A stretch of 64,000 nucleotides of DNA, taken from NCBI GenBank assembly GCA_913055685.1, contig CAJXKC010000001.1:1178001-1242000 (forward strand). Direction: 5' to 3'. Both the position numbers and the translations under genes were made by a program. Source of the stretch: an uncultured Flavobacteriales bacterium (GTDB lineage: Bacteria > Bacteroidota > Bacteroidia > Flavobacteriales > Schleiferiaceae). Of the stretch, positions 36,206 through 45,210 are shown one piece after another. Under the pieces are notes generated by a model, which worked only from the letters and a program-made list of their open reading frames with translations, searched no databases and had not been told where the DNA came from. Every line of letters begins with the position of its first letter. Within the stretch, counting starts at the first letter, position 1.

Positions 36206-36231
36206 TCCCGAAAGACTTGTTCTAATATTTG

Positions 36232-36267
36232 ACCCTGACCGAGCTTTTGTTCGTTCAGGGTTTTTTT
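36232..36267 (+). terminator. Terminator of rplU-rpmA
   Basis: Stem ACCCTGA/TCAGGGT with a 16-base loop, followed by seven T. It belongs to the recurring CCCTGA-stem terminators. Confidence 0.85.
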
Positions 36268-36336
36268 ATGTTTAAAAGGGCCCTAATCCGCTTTCTTTGA
36301 AGGCCCTCGATGCTTAACTTCGCGAAAAATTTTATC

Positions 36337-37605
36337 ATGCTCGAAATTTCCTATCTCCGTACGAATGCTGCCGAAGCAGTAACGGGATTGCGCAAACGCG
36401 GTATTGAGGCCGAACAGGCTATTGCCGATATCCTTCGTTTGGATGAATTGCGTCGTCAGAACCAAAATGAATTGGATCAAACGCTTGCGGAGAGCAATAA
36501 GCTTTCGAAAGAAATAGGAATGCTCTTTAAGCAGGGGAAAGGAGAAGAAGCTAATGCCCTTAAGAACCGCACCGCCGAACTTAAGGAAAAGGTAAAAGAG
36601 CTTCAGCAGGAGCAGGAGCAGCTTAAATCTAGCTTAGAGCAGGATTTAGTAGCGCTGCCAAATGTGCCGATTGATTTGGTTCCTGATGGTAAAACTCCCG
36701 AAGACAATCTAGAAGTAGCGCGCCATGGCGATTTACCCAATTTAGGGAATACTGCCAAGCCGCACTGGGAACTCGCGGAGGAGCTTAAATTGATTCGCTT
36801 CGATTTAGGGGTTAAAATTACCGGAGCCGGTTTTCCAGTTTATCAAGGCAAAGGCGCTCGTTTGCAAAGAGCGCTTATTAACTTCTTCCTAGAAGAGAAT
36901 ATAAAGGCAGGATTCGAAGAGTATCAGCCGCCTTTAATGGTAAATGAAGATTCGGGATTCGGCACCGGGCAATTACCGGATAAAGAGGGTCAGATGTACC
37001 ACATTACCGAGGATAAACTCTATGCTATTCCCACCGCAGAGGTGCCGGTAACTAATATCTTTCGTAATGAGATATTGGAAGAAAGTGAACTTCCCATTAA
37101 AGCAACCGCTTACAGTGCTTGTTTCCGTCGGGAAGCCGGTTCTTATGGAAAGGATGTTCGTGGCTTAAATCGCTTGCATCAATTCGATAAGGTGGAAGTG
37201 GTTAGCCTTACCAAACCTGAAGACTCAATGGCCATGCTCGATTCTATGGTAGATCACGTGGCCTCTCTACTCAATAAACTCGAATTACCATACCGCATTC
37301 TTCGCCTTTGCGGCGGAGATATGGGTTTTACTTCGGCCATTACTTATGATTTCGAAGTGTGGAGTGCCGCCCAAGAAAGGTGGTTAGAGGTGAGCTCGGT
37401 TTCAAACTTCAAAACCTTCCAGACCAATCGCATGAAGATCCGCTACCGTGGGGAAGACAAGAAAACGCACTTGTTACATAGCCTTAATGGTAGTGCCTTA
37501 GCCTTGCCTAGGATTTTAGCTGCTTTGCTGGAAAACAATCAAGGTCCAGAGGGAATTCGTATTCCTGAAGTCTTGCATTCATACACCGGTTTTGAAATAA
37601 TATAA
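36337..37605 (+). CDS. serS: Seryl-tRNA synthetase
   Basis: A 422-residue class II synthetase. The N-terminal antiparallel coiled coil (about 30-100, rich in Glu/Lys/Gln) contacts the tRNA-Ser variable arm. The catalytic core shows motif 2 (ACFRREAGSYG) and motif 3 (LNGSALALPRILAALLENNQ). ATG 36337 (MLEISYLR) matches the usual SerRS N-terminus; a codon 27 bases earlier overlaps a TAACTTCG sequence at 36315-36322 that may be its -7 box. It is followed 3 bases later by a lipoprotein gene. Confidence 0.96.
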   Translation: MLEISYLRTNAAEAVTGLRKRGIEAEQAIADILRLDELRRQNQNELDQTLAESNKLSKEIGMLFKQGKGEEANALKNRTAELKEKVKELQQEQEQLKSSLEQDLVALPNVPIDLVPDGKTPEDNLEVARHGDLPNLGNTAKPHWELAEELKLIRFDLGVKITGAGFPVYQGKGARLQRALINFFLEENIKAGFEEYQPPLMVNEDSGFGTGQLPDKEGQMYHITEDKLYAIPTAEVPVTNIFRNEILEESELPIKATAYSACFRREAGSYGKDVRGLNRLHQFDKVEVVSLTKPEDSMAMLDSMVDHVASLLNKLELPYRILRLCGGDMGFTSAITYDFEVWSAAQERWLEVSSVSNFKTFQTNRMKIRYRGEDKKTHLLHSLNGSALALPRILAALLENNQGPEGIRIPEVLHSYTGFEII

Positions 37606-37608
37606 GTC

Positions 37609-38166
37609 ATGAAAAAACTCACACTTTTCCTAGTTATTGCCAGTTTAGGGGCTTGCAATTGGAATGGAAATGGAACCTACTCTCAAGAAATTAGTGAAAT
37701 CGATAAGATGCTGGTGCAATTAGACTCAATGCGCAGCCTTTATCAATCGGTGGATCAAGTAAAAGTTAGTCGCGAATTGCGGCAAATTGACTCTCTGCAT
37801 GAAATTCTAACCGGCCCGGGTGCCGACTTAGAGGATCGCAACTATGTTTTTGGTGTGGTAGAAGGAATCGAATACGTGAAGGAGCCTTATGAAAAGTTTT
37901 ACCGCGATGGGAGTCAAATTGAAGAAGATCTTGAGTACTGCGAATCGCAGTTAAAGGCTTTGCGACTCGATTTAGAGAATGAGCAGCTCGACAGCCTAAA
38001 GGCTCGGGAGTACTTTTTCGCTGAATCAAAGGCTTTTAACGATGTTGTTTTGCTTCATTACAAGCGAGTGCGTCCTATGGATAAGGCCATGGCAATTTGG
38101 GATACGGCCGCAGCGCGTTACTTGCAAATCGCCTCAAAAATCGATAGCTTGGCTCAAGAACAATAA
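37609..38166 (+). CDS. Helical lipoprotein, unknown function
   Basis: A 185-residue protein with a lipobox LGAC (Cys16), not recognised as a named family. The mature part is almost wholly charged amphipathic helix (for example SRELRQIDSLHEIL, EEDLEYCESQLKALRLDLENEQ), so a coiled-coil or helical bundle is likely. It sits between serS (3-base gap) and a secreted TPR protein (5-base gap), which suggests one transcript and perhaps a shared envelope role. Confidence 0.65.
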   Translation: MKKLTLFLVIASLGACNWNGNGTYSQEISEIDKMLVQLDSMRSLYQSVDQVKVSRELRQIDSLHEILTGPGADLEDRNYVFGVVEGIEYVKEPYEKFYRDGSQIEEDLEYCESQLKALRLDLENEQLDSLKAREYFFAESKAFNDVVLLHYKRVRPMDKAMAIWDTAAARYLQIASKIDSLAQEQ

Positions 38167-38171
38167 GCCTC

Positions 38172-40010
38172 TTGAAGCTGCGAATTTCCATCTTCCTATT
38201 CTTTATTTCCCTCTCCTTCATTAGCATTGCACAAGGGGAGAAGGAGGACGTGCTTAAGGAGTACACCAATCTTCAATTAGCGAAATCCTATTTCGAAAAG
38301 CAGGAATATGAGAAGGCCCTCGATTATCTCGACGACTTACTCGATGAAAGTCGCGACCAGCAAGTTTATGCATTAGCTTTTGATTGCTATCTCGAGCTCG
38401 ATGAACTGCGCAAAGCAGAACGATTATGTAAGAGCTGGTTAAGACGGATCCCTGGCCAGCAGGCCAAGTTTAACTCCGATCTTTATTATGTCTATCTAGA
38501 GCAAGATGAGTCCGAGGATGCCGCCGAATTATTGGAACAATTGGAGGAAGAGATTAGTCGCAATCCCGGTTTAGCCTATGCTTATGGAAAGGCTTTTAGT
38601 GATCGTGGTTATCCTGAGGTAGCTCTGCGGGTGTATCAATCCGCTTTAAAGCGCAATCCCAATATGAATTTTGCTTATCAAATGGCCTTGCTCTATGGCG
38701 AGATGGGGGATATTCAAAGCATGTATGGGATGTATATTAAGATGGTGGAAAAGAGTCCGGGTTACCTCTCCACCGTAAAAATGCTCCTGGCCCGCTCTAT
38801 CGATAGTGAAAGGCCCGATGATCCTAATTTACAGTTTCTTAAAAAGGAGCTTATTCAAAAAATTCAGGCGGGTGCTCCCAAGCATTTCAACGATTTACTT
38901 ATTCATATATATAGTCAGGAGAAAAACTTTGCTGCCGCCTTTAATCAGTTGAAGGCCTTAGACCGTCGAGGAAATTTGGAGGGCAAGGAGTTTTCGAATT
39001 TGGCAAGATTGGCTTTTAATAGCGGCGACTTCGCTTTAGCCCGAAGAATCAACTCTTACCAAATCGATAAGGGTTCGACCAATCCCTATTATCAAGGAGC
39101 GGTAATTGCCTATTTGCAGGCCAGTAAAAGTTTGCTTGATGAAAAATCGGCCACTGCTGAAGAATGGCAAGCCTTAGTGGAGGAGTACCACAGCTACCTC
39201 GATGTATTTCATGGCGACCCATATCAAGGTGAACTTATCCGGCCCTTAGCCGAGATTAAGGCCTATCGCCTAGGGAATTATGAAGCAGCGGAAAGCTTAT
39301 TAAAGTCGGTTTTCACCAAGGCCTATCTAGGTCCGGAGGACCAAGCCCTTACGCAAATCGCCTATGCCGACCTACTGCTCTTTACGGGAAGACGTTGGGA
39401 TGCAATTATCTATTACCGCAAGGCAGAGAAGGCCTTAGAGCGTTCTCCAATTGGTCAAGAGGCGAAGTTTAAACGCGCCAAGGCGGCTTATTATGTAGGT
39501 GACTTCGAATGGTCGCAGGGAATATTTTCGGTCCTAAAGGAATCGACCTCTAAGCTTATCGCCAATGATGCGATGCAGTATTCGCTTTTGATTACCGATA
39601 ATATGGCCCTTGACTCCACTACCGAGGCTTTAGAGGCCTATGCTAAGGCTGATTTGTATTATTATCGAGAAAAGTATGATTCGGCTTTGGCCATCCTGGA
39701 GATATTGGATATTGCTTACAGCGATCATCCCATTGGCGATGAAAGCTTATTGATGCGCGGTAATATCTTGGCGCGACAAAAGCGTAATGAAGAGGCCCTT
39801 GAATGTTGGCAAAGAGTGGTGGATGAGCATGCCGATGATATACTGGCCGACGATGCCTTATACGCCATTGCCAAGATGCACGAGGCAAATTACCAGGATG
39901 AAAAGGCCATGGAGGTCTACGAGCAATTATTTACCCGCTATGTCGATAGCTTTTATGCTGCCGAAGCGCGCAAGGCTTATCGAAGATTAAGAGGCGATCA
40001 AATCAATTAA
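38172..40010 (+). CDS. Secreted TPR-repeat protein
   Basis: A 612-residue protein with signal peptide (SFISIAQGE) and many tetratricopeptide repeats across the whole length (e.g. AKSYFEKQEYEKALDYLDDLL; ADLLLFTGRRWDAIIYYRKA; ALECWQRVVDEHADDILADDALYAIAKMHE). TPR arrays like this act as periplasmic scaffolds; no catalytic domain is seen. The start is TTG 38172, with no ATG between it and the previous stop. It is followed by DUF4286 after 1 base. Confidence 0.8.
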   Translation: MKLRISIFLFFISLSFISIAQGEKEDVLKEYTNLQLAKSYFEKQEYEKALDYLDDLLDESRDQQVYALAFDCYLELDELRKAERLCKSWLRRIPGQQAKFNSDLYYVYLEQDESEDAAELLEQLEEEISRNPGLAYAYGKAFSDRGYPEVALRVYQSALKRNPNMNFAYQMALLYGEMGDIQSMYGMYIKMVEKSPGYLSTVKMLLARSIDSERPDDPNLQFLKKELIQKIQAGAPKHFNDLLIHIYSQEKNFAAAFNQLKALDRRGNLEGKEFSNLARLAFNSGDFALARRINSYQIDKGSTNPYYQGAVIAYLQASKSLLDEKSATAEEWQALVEEYHSYLDVFHGDPYQGELIRPLAEIKAYRLGNYEAAESLLKSVFTKAYLGPEDQALTQIAYADLLLFTGRRWDAIIYYRKAEKALERSPIGQEAKFKRAKAAYYVGDFEWSQGIFSVLKESTSKLIANDAMQYSLLITDNMALDSTTEALEAYAKADLYYYREKYDSALAILEILDIAYSDHPIGDESLLMRGNILARQKRNEEALECWQRVVDEHADDILADDALYAIAKMHEANYQDEKAMEVYEQLFTRYVDSFYAAEARKAYRRLRGDQIN

Positions 40011-40011
40011 G

Positions 40012-40329
40012 ATGTACATCTACAACGTAACGGTTAATATCGAAAAGCAGGTCCACCAAGATTGGTTAAAGTGGATGAAGGAAGTACATATTCCCGATGT
40101 ATTGGCTACCGGCATGTTTATCGATAACCGACTCTGCCAGGTGATGGTCGACGAAGAGCAAGGAATAACCTATTCTATCCAGTATCGGGTAAAGGATTTA
40201 GATACCCTTAAACTCTATCAGCAGATGTATGCTCCAAAATTGCAGGCGGAACATATGAACCGTTACCGGGATAAGTTCGTGGCTTTCCGCACTATTTTAC
40301 GCATCGATCACGAAGATTCGGCCGAATGA
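40012..40329 (+). CDS. DUF4286 family protein
   Basis: A 105-residue cytoplasmic protein with the DUF4286 pattern MYIYNVTVNI...DWLKWMKEVHIPDVLATGMF and QYRVKDLDTLKLYQQMYAPKL, a ferredoxin-like/dimeric alpha-beta-barrel fold by comparison. Function is unknown. It overlaps recX by 4 bases (ATGA). Confidence 0.85.
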   Translation: MYIYNVTVNIEKQVHQDWLKWMKEVHIPDVLATGMFIDNRLCQVMVDEEQGITYSIQYRVKDLDTLKLYQQMYAPKLQAEHMNRYRDKFVAFRTILRIDHEDSAE

Positions 40330-40808
40330 GTGATGCGCAGGGCAAGATTTACGACTTAAATGAAGCCCGCGAGAAAATCCGCGCTTTTTGCCTCTACCGG
40401 GAGCGTAGTCAGCAGGAGGTTGCCACAAAGCTCCAGCAATACGGACTAATACCTGAGGTGAGAGATTCATTAATCAGCGAATTGATACAAGAGCGCTACC
40501 TAGACGAAGAGCGATTTGCGCGGGCCTTTGTGCGAGGTAAGTATAAAATTAAAAAATGGGGTCGCTATAAGATTAAGCAGGCCTTGTATCCGCACCATTT
40601 AAGTGACTATATTCTCAAGAAAGCCTTTTCGGAAATAGAACCCGATCTATATTATCGAAATCTCTGTGAGCTTGCCGCGAAGCGCTGGCCTTTAACTAAG
40701 GGGGCCAACGAATATCAGCGCAAGCTAAAATTGCGCAGCTATTTAGGAAGCAGAGGCTATGAATCGGATCTAGTGCAAGAGGCGATTAAAGAAACGCTTG
40801 GCGATTAG
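40326..40808 (+). CDS. recX: RecX-family regulator of RecA
   Basis: A 160-residue helical protein with RecX repeats: AREKIRAFCLYRERSQQEVATKL, SELIQERYLDEERFARAFVRGKYKIKKWG and IKQALYPHHL. RecX binds RecA filaments and limits recombinase activity. Here it is not next to recA but at the end of the TPR-DUF4286 group. It is convergent with the ChaN-like gene, overlapping its 3' end by 4 bases. Confidence 0.9.
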   Translation: MSDAQGKIYDLNEAREKIRAFCLYRERSQQEVATKLQQYGLIPEVRDSLISELIQERYLDEERFARAFVRGKYKIKKWGRYKIKQALYPHHLSDYILKKAFSEIEPDLYYRNLCELAAKRWPLTKGANEYQRKLKLRSYLGSRGYESDLVQEAIKETLGD

Positions 40809-41659
40809 TAACTGGTGGTTACCTGCTCGTCTACCACAATGGTAAAGTCGGCGTGACCAAGACTGGCGGAGTCAGCCGGACTCACCCTTTCCTGAGTCTG
40901 CGTGCTGATGGTCTTGATGTTTAAACCCTCACGATATTGGTTTAGGTACCAATTAATACCCTCAAAATCTTTCGAATGGTAGTCGCCATTGTAATGGATA
41001 AAGAGGCCGTCCTCGGGCAGATTTAAAACAATAAAATGCGCCATGGTCGCATCTTTGATAGCCTGTGCCTTGGGTAAGTTTTCACCGCCGTGGCCGCCCA
41101 TCATTTCTAACATCGCTTGGTAGCCTGGTAAATTAGCATCGTAAGGAATTGGTAAGGGTGCTATCCAGGCCTTGAGGCTATCGCTTAAGCTGTCTAGACT
41201 TTCCAAACCTTGTTTAAATACTTGTCGGGCGAGGAAGCGAGGGATATTGGTGGCGATAAAATCTAGTTGATTGCTCTTTGCGAAATCTACCAACATGGCA
41301 TAGTCGGTTTTATAATTAGGCCATAGCCTCGCCAGCGTGTCGAGCCCTTTAGCATCAATACTGTCCTTTAAGTATAAGTTTAAAGCCGCTTGATTATCGG
41401 CCTCAAACATTTCGGCGCCCAGGACCATAGTTCGATTGGAATCGTAAAGGGCCATGCTAAGCTCGTGCTGAAGCCAATGGCAGATCGGATTATTGTGAAG
41501 CTCTCCGAATAAAACGACATCGGCATCTTTTAATTCATTAGCCATGCTAGCAAAGCTGATTGCCTCACCATCGGTATTATAAATTTGATAAGCTTTTAAA
41601 TCTTGTGCCTGATTACTGAAGCCAATTAATAATCCTAGTAAGATGAAGATATTTCGCAT
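40805..41659 (-). CDS. ChaN/Tiki-type haem-uptake-like protein
   Basis: A 284-residue secreted protein (signal peptide MRNIFILLGLLIGFSNQAQ). The ChaN signature FGELHNNPICHWLQHEL is followed by EMFEADNQ, DFIATNIPR and FIHYNGDYHS, all typical of the ChaN/Tiki/TraB superfamily; Campylobacter ChaN binds haem, while Tiki relatives are metallopeptidases. Which applies here is unproven. ATG 41659 was chosen; a longer upstream frame would run through the terminator at 41696-41744. Confidence 0.85.
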   Translation of the reverse strand: MRNIFILLGLLIGFSNQAQDLKAYQIYNTDGEAISFASMANELKDADVVLFGELHNNPICHWLQHELSMALYDSNRTMVLGAEMFEADNQAALNLYLKDSIDAKGLDTLARLWPNYKTDYAMLVDFAKSNQLDFIATNIPRFLARQVFKQGLESLDSLSDSLKAWIAPLPIPYDANLPGYQAMLEMMGGHGGENLPKAQAIKDATMAHFIVLNLPEDGLFIHYNGDYHSKDFEGINWYLNQYREGLNIKTISTQTQERVSPADSASLGHADFTIVVDEQVTTSY

Positions 41660-41695
41660 GCGGTCGATTTTCAACAAAGGTAAGCTAAGGCTAGT

Positions 41696-41744
41696 TAAAA
41701 AAAAGACCCCGGAGGCCAACGAAATTGTTAGTCCCCGGGGTCTT
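41696..41744 (-). terminator. Terminator of the sulfur-handling cluster
   Basis: A perfect 10-bp stem AAGACCCCGG/CCGGGGTCTT (41703-41712/41735-41744) with a 22-base loop. On the minus strand it is followed by a run of eight T (two of them in the stem), 17 bases after the DsrE-like gene. Confidence 0.85.
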
Positions 41745-41761
41745 CTGAAACCCACAATTTG

Positions 41762-42274
41762 CTAGATGAACAGCAAGTGTGTGTTTTCGCCTTCCGCGCG
41801 AGTGTAGAAGTCGCCAACGGTAATTACGTCAGAAATTTCATCTACAAGGTCTTCGCGTTTTAGGTGGAACATGTCTACGGCTAGTTTACAGGCCCATAGC
41901 TTACATCCACTGGCTTCAAGGATTTCAATAAACTCACCCACAGGAGGGATATCGAGTTTTTCCATTTCCTTTTTCATCATATTGGTCGCAAAGGCTTCCA
42001 TTCCTGGGAGTCCGCCCAATAAAGTAGGGATGTGCATCGCTGGGTTTCCTACAGTAGCTACGTGCAAGTGTTCCAGTTTCTTTTTCTGCACCGCTTCTAA
42101 TCCGAAGAAAGTGAAAAAGATTTCGGCTTCAATTCCTTCCATTCGAGCGCCGTTGGCAAGAATGAATGCGGCGTATACATTATCGATGGTGGCCTTAGAA
42201 AGGATCAACATCATTTTTTTAACCTTGGCATCCTTTTTAGGAGTTTCGGTCATTGTTTTGGCTTCTGCTTCCAT
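41762..42274 (-). CDS. DsrE2/DrsH-like sulfur-relay protein
   Basis: A 170-residue protein of the DsrE/DsrF/DrsH-like family. Seen: KMMLILSKATIDNVYAAFILANGA (strand-helix nucleotide-like fold), EIFFTFFGLE, GLPGMEAFATNMMKKEMEK, and a cysteine pair Cys124 and Cys129 in ASGCKLWACKLAVDM. In DsrE2 proteins the Cys in this position carries persulfide. Unlike many DsrE2 proteins it shows no strong transmembrane helix. It is the third gene of an SQR-like/TusE-like/DsrE-like operon (12-base gap), so it should pass or accept sulfane sulfur. Direction of flow is inference. Confidence 0.85.
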   Translation of the reverse strand: MEAEAKTMTETPKKDAKVKKMMLILSKATIDNVYAAFILANGARMEGIEAEIFFTFFGLEAVQKKKLEHLHVATVGNPAMHIPTLLGGLPGMEAFATNMMKKEMEKLDIPPVGEFIEILEASGCKLWACKLAVDMFHLKREDLVDEISDVITVGDFYTRAEGENTHLLFI

Positions 42275-42286
42275 GATTAAGTAGGA

Positions 42287-42595
42287 TTAAATACAACTTG
42301 CAGGCTTGGGGATACCAGCAATTCGACTGGCTTTTTTCAAAGGTCCGCCTGGGAATAATGCATAAAAACCTTTGATATCTACTACACCACTCTTTCCTAC
42401 TTTACGAATAGAAAGAGGTACTTCATTCTTATACTGTTCTTGAAGGTATTCAATCACAGGCATGTGGTCATCAGTTAGCTGAATGCCTTCCTCTTGAGCG
42501 ATAGCTTCAGCAACTTCGCGGCTCCACTGATTAAGATCAGTAAGATAGCCTTCATCGTTTACGGCAATGTTTTTGCCGGCAATTGTGGTTTCCAT
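42287..42595 (-). CDS. TusE/DsrC/DsvC-family sulfur-relay protein
   Basis: A 102-residue protein. The N-terminal segment IAVNDEGYLTDLNQWSREVA and the C-terminal flexible arm AGIPKPASCI are diagnostic. The penultimate Cys101 (CysA) is present, but the second cysteine 11 residues before it is Ser90, so it belongs to the TusE-like type with one active Cys, not the dissimilatory DsrC type with two. It lies between the SQR-like gene (10-base gap) and the DsrE-like gene. Confidence 0.9.
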   Translation of the reverse strand: METTIAGKNIAVNDEGYLTDLNQWSREVAEAIAQEEGIQLTDDHMPVIEYLQEQYKNEVPLSIRKVGKSGVVDIKGFYALFPGGPLKKASRIAGIPKPASCI

Positions 42596-42605
42596 GGTTT
42601 CTGTA

Positions 42606-43853
42606 TTAAGCGTTTATTTCTTCTTCTAAATTCTTACCGGCCTCAGACATTGTAGGGCTTACAAAGGGAATATGGCGACCGGTGATAAGCATATTCCAAT
42701 AGATCCATTTAAAAGCCATCTTACCCATGTGGTTCATCCGGCTTTCTTTAAGGAGATTTAGAGGACCAACACCTGGGAAGGGGAAGGTTCCGGTTACAGG
42801 TTGATGATTGTAGTTGAAATCGATTAAAAGGGCTTTACCGTGACCAGTTTCAATGAAACAGTTGGCGTGGCCGTCGAATTCATCCTTTAATTTTTTACCA
42901 TCAATAAAACGGAGGACGTTTTCAAGTAAGATCTCGCCTTCGAAGTGGGCCACACTTCCCGCTTTAGAAGCTGGGATATTGGTAGCATCTCCGATTACGA
43001 AAATGTTCTCTTTTACTTTAGACTGCAGCGTAGCCTTATCGGTAGGGATAAAGTTTAAGTCGTCGCCAAAACCGCTGCGTTCTACATAATCGGCGCCTTT
43101 ATTGGTGGGGATGGCTACCAATAGGTCGTAGTCTACCTCTTGACCTTCGTAGTCGGTAATTTTCTTGGCTTCGCCATCAACACTCATAATATTGAAGTTA
43201 GGTACTACATTAATACCCTTATCTTCCAATAGGTGTCCGAGGTGCGCAGAGGCAATCGGTTTGGTAAAGGCTCCGTCCATCGGGGTTACAAAAGAGATCT
43301 TAACCTTATCGCGGATGCCTCTTTGCTCGAAGTAAGCATCGGCAAGGAAGGTGAACTCTAAGGGAGCAACCGGACATTTAATAGGCATCTCCGCGATGTT
43401 AACCACCAGGTGACCACCATCGAAATTTTCGAGGGCACGGTGTAATTTAACGGCACCATCTAAGGTGTAGAAATCGAATACAGATTGATGCCAATGAGGT
43501 CCTTGCATACCGTCGATTTCCTCGGGTGCAATATCGGTTCCAGTGGCAATAACTAGTACATCGTAGTTTAATACTTCACCGTCTTCCAGGTAAACCCGAT
43601 CATTGTCTTTATCGACTTTTAAAATGGGTTTCTGAATGAAATTGGCGCGTTCCGGAATAAATTTCTCGATTGGCTTTACAATATCCTCTTCGGTATAGGT
43701 ACCAAATGGAATGAAAAGATATCCGGGTTGATAGTGGTGAATTCTTCTTTGATCAACGATGGTGATATTCCATTCGTCGTTCAGTCTTTTAGCGAGATGA
43801 TTGCTCATCATGGTGCCGGCGGTTCCAGCACCTAAAATCACTACATTTTTCAT
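42606..43853 (-). CDS. Sulfide:quinone oxidoreductase-like flavoprotein
   Basis: A 415-residue FAD/NAD-type disulfide oxidoreductase. The FAD site VVILGAGTAGTMMSNHLAKR is at 4-23, the second FAD motif NIFVIGDATNIPASKAGS at 283-300. Only two cysteines lie in SQR-like positions: Cys160 in PIKCPVAPLEF and Cys332 in HANCFIETGHG; these match the two redox Cys shared by all SQR types. The C-terminal 60 residues contain amphipathic/aromatic stretches (FKWIYWNMLI) suited to membrane attachment. Predicted role: oxidise sulfide to persulfide/polysulfide and reduce quinone. A flavocytochrome-like or unrelated NADH dehydrogenase role is less likely. Confidence 0.83.
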   Translation of the reverse strand: MKNVVILGAGTAGTMMSNHLAKRLNDEWNITIVDQRRIHHYQPGYLFIPFGTYTEEDIVKPIEKFIPERANFIQKPILKVDKDNDRVYLEDGEVLNYDVLVIATGTDIAPEEIDGMQGPHWHQSVFDFYTLDGAVKLHRALENFDGGHLVVNIAEMPIKCPVAPLEFTFLADAYFEQRGIRDKVKISFVTPMDGAFTKPIASAHLGHLLEDKGINVVPNFNIMSVDGEAKKITDYEGQEVDYDLLVAIPTNKGADYVERSGFGDDLNFIPTDKATLQSKVKENIFVIGDATNIPASKAGSVAHFEGEILLENVLRFIDGKKLKDEFDGHANCFIETGHGKALLIDFNYNHQPVTGTFPFPGVGPLNLLKESRMNHMGKMAFKWIYWNMLITGRHIPFVSPTMSEAGKNLEEEINA

Positions 43854-43986
43854 GATTTTGTGGGTTTCAATTAACTAGAGTAAAGGTCCCTAGTATCGAG
43901 TGCCTAAAACATGATTAATGTTAGCTTTTTCCCTTGTGTGACTTAGGTTGCAGAAGAGGGCTTAGGTGATTCTAAGCTTTTTGGTT

Positions 43987-45210
43987 TTAATAGATATCGT
44001 AGGCTAGGATTAAACCCAGAGTAGATTGATCAATGGTCCATTCCACGTATTTTGCAGCCAAGTCTCTAAAATGGTTGAAACGGAATTCGGCCGACCAGTT
44101 CTGGTATTGATAACCGAGGCCAATTATCGGACTAAAGTTCCATCCCAAGTCGAGCGGTTGCCAGAAATCATCGCGTTGGAATTCGGTTTTAATGGGGAAG
44201 TCCATCAATAAGCCTCCATTGATAAATAAGCTATGCCTTTGGTTTAGGTAGAAGGACCGACGTATAAGTAGGGGGCAATTTATAGACTCATAGCGAAGCT
44301 CGTGGCGGTAAAGTACCGAACCATTAAAGCCAAAGGCTTGGTTTTCTTCCACAATCTGATTGTATTTCAAATAGCTAGGTTCTATAAATAGGAGCCAGCG
44401 ATTATTGTCGAAGGGCAATTGCCAACCCAAACTGAGTCCGAAGGCAAAAGAGCTTTTAAAGTTATCGGGCTCATCCAAACTAAGGGCATTGTTATCGTTG
44501 GCCACGCTGGTATTATGACCATTAGCCGTAAATTTTAATTGGATATCGAACTGCGGTTTACTGCGGATAGCCTGAAAATGCAAGGCTTCTATTTGCCGGG
44601 CATTTTGGTAATCGAGCAAGAATCTACTAAGGTCCTTTTCGCTGTAAGCGAGGTTTTCATAGTCCCTATCCTCCAAGCCAGGAAAAAGGGTCTTTAGTTG
44701 GTTTTTATACTCTTCATTGGTACCGATTTGACGACTAAACGGAGAGTAACGCTTAAAAATAAGCGGGTGGAACTCGCCCGATTTATCTAGAATATAAAAG
44801 CGTTTGTATTTGGGGCTATTGTAGCTAAGCAGGGACATACCCGAAGCTACAATCACCTTTAAGAAAACTTCCTTGCTTACAAAGTCAGGCGCCCTAAAAG
44901 TGCTTAAGCTACCGGTTTGATCCGGAGACTGATCAATGTCGACTACCGCTTTAAGGTATTTAACTTCAGCTCCTATTTGAAAGCTGGAAATAGATTTTAA
45001 GTCGCCCCTTTGGCTGGACTCCTCTTTAGCACTGCGGTATAAAAAGTGCTCTGGGTTATAGCGCCAGTCTTCATCGAGAATTTGAACATCCTCCTTCCTG
45101 TTGTCATCAAACCAAATCGTGCCTTCCTTGAAATTATCTTGGGCATAGGATTTTGAGAAGCAGGAAACAATAAGTACTAAAGAACAAAGAGCGCGAAGCT
45201 TTACGATCAC
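43987..45210 (-). CDS. Outer-membrane beta-barrel protein with N-terminal W..NP domain
   Basis: A 407-residue protein (signal peptide ends KSYAQ). The N-terminal segment GTIWFDDNRKEDVQILDEDWRYNPEHFLYR is a pattern I recognise from many uncharacterised Bacteroidota proteins (short beta-domain, then a barrel). From about residue 205 on, alternating strands with RWLLFIEPSYLKYNQ and GLGYQYQNWSAEFRFNHF suggest a barrel of roughly ten strands. Function unknown. Its start overlaps the end of ltaE by one base. Confidence 0.65.
   Translation of the reverse strand: MIVKLRALCSLVLIVSCFSKSYAQDNFKEGTIWFDDNRKEDVQILDEDWRYNPEHFLYRSAKEESSQRGDLKSISSFQIGAEVKYLKAVVDIDQSPDQTGSLSTFRAPDFVSKEVFLKVIVASGMSLLSYNSPKYKRFYILDKSGEFHPLIFKRYSPFSRQIGTNEEYKNQLKTLFPGLEDRDYENLAYSEKDLSRFLLDYQNARQIEALHFQAIRSKPQFDIQLKFTANGHNTSVANDNNALSLDEPDNFKSSFAFGLSLGWQLPFDNNRWLLFIEPSYLKYNQIVEENQAFGFNGSVLYRHELRYESINCPLLIRRSFYLNQRHSLFINGGLLMDFPIKTEFQRDDFWQPLDLGWNFSPIIGLGYQYQNWSAEFRFNHFRDLAAKYVEWTIDQSTLGLILAYDIY

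Noticed and set aside
42287-42595. Dissimilatory DsrC (sulfate reduction or reverse Dsr sulfur oxidation)
   Set aside because: Only the penultimate Cys is present, the second Cys is Ser90, and dsrAB are absent; TusE-like is more likely.
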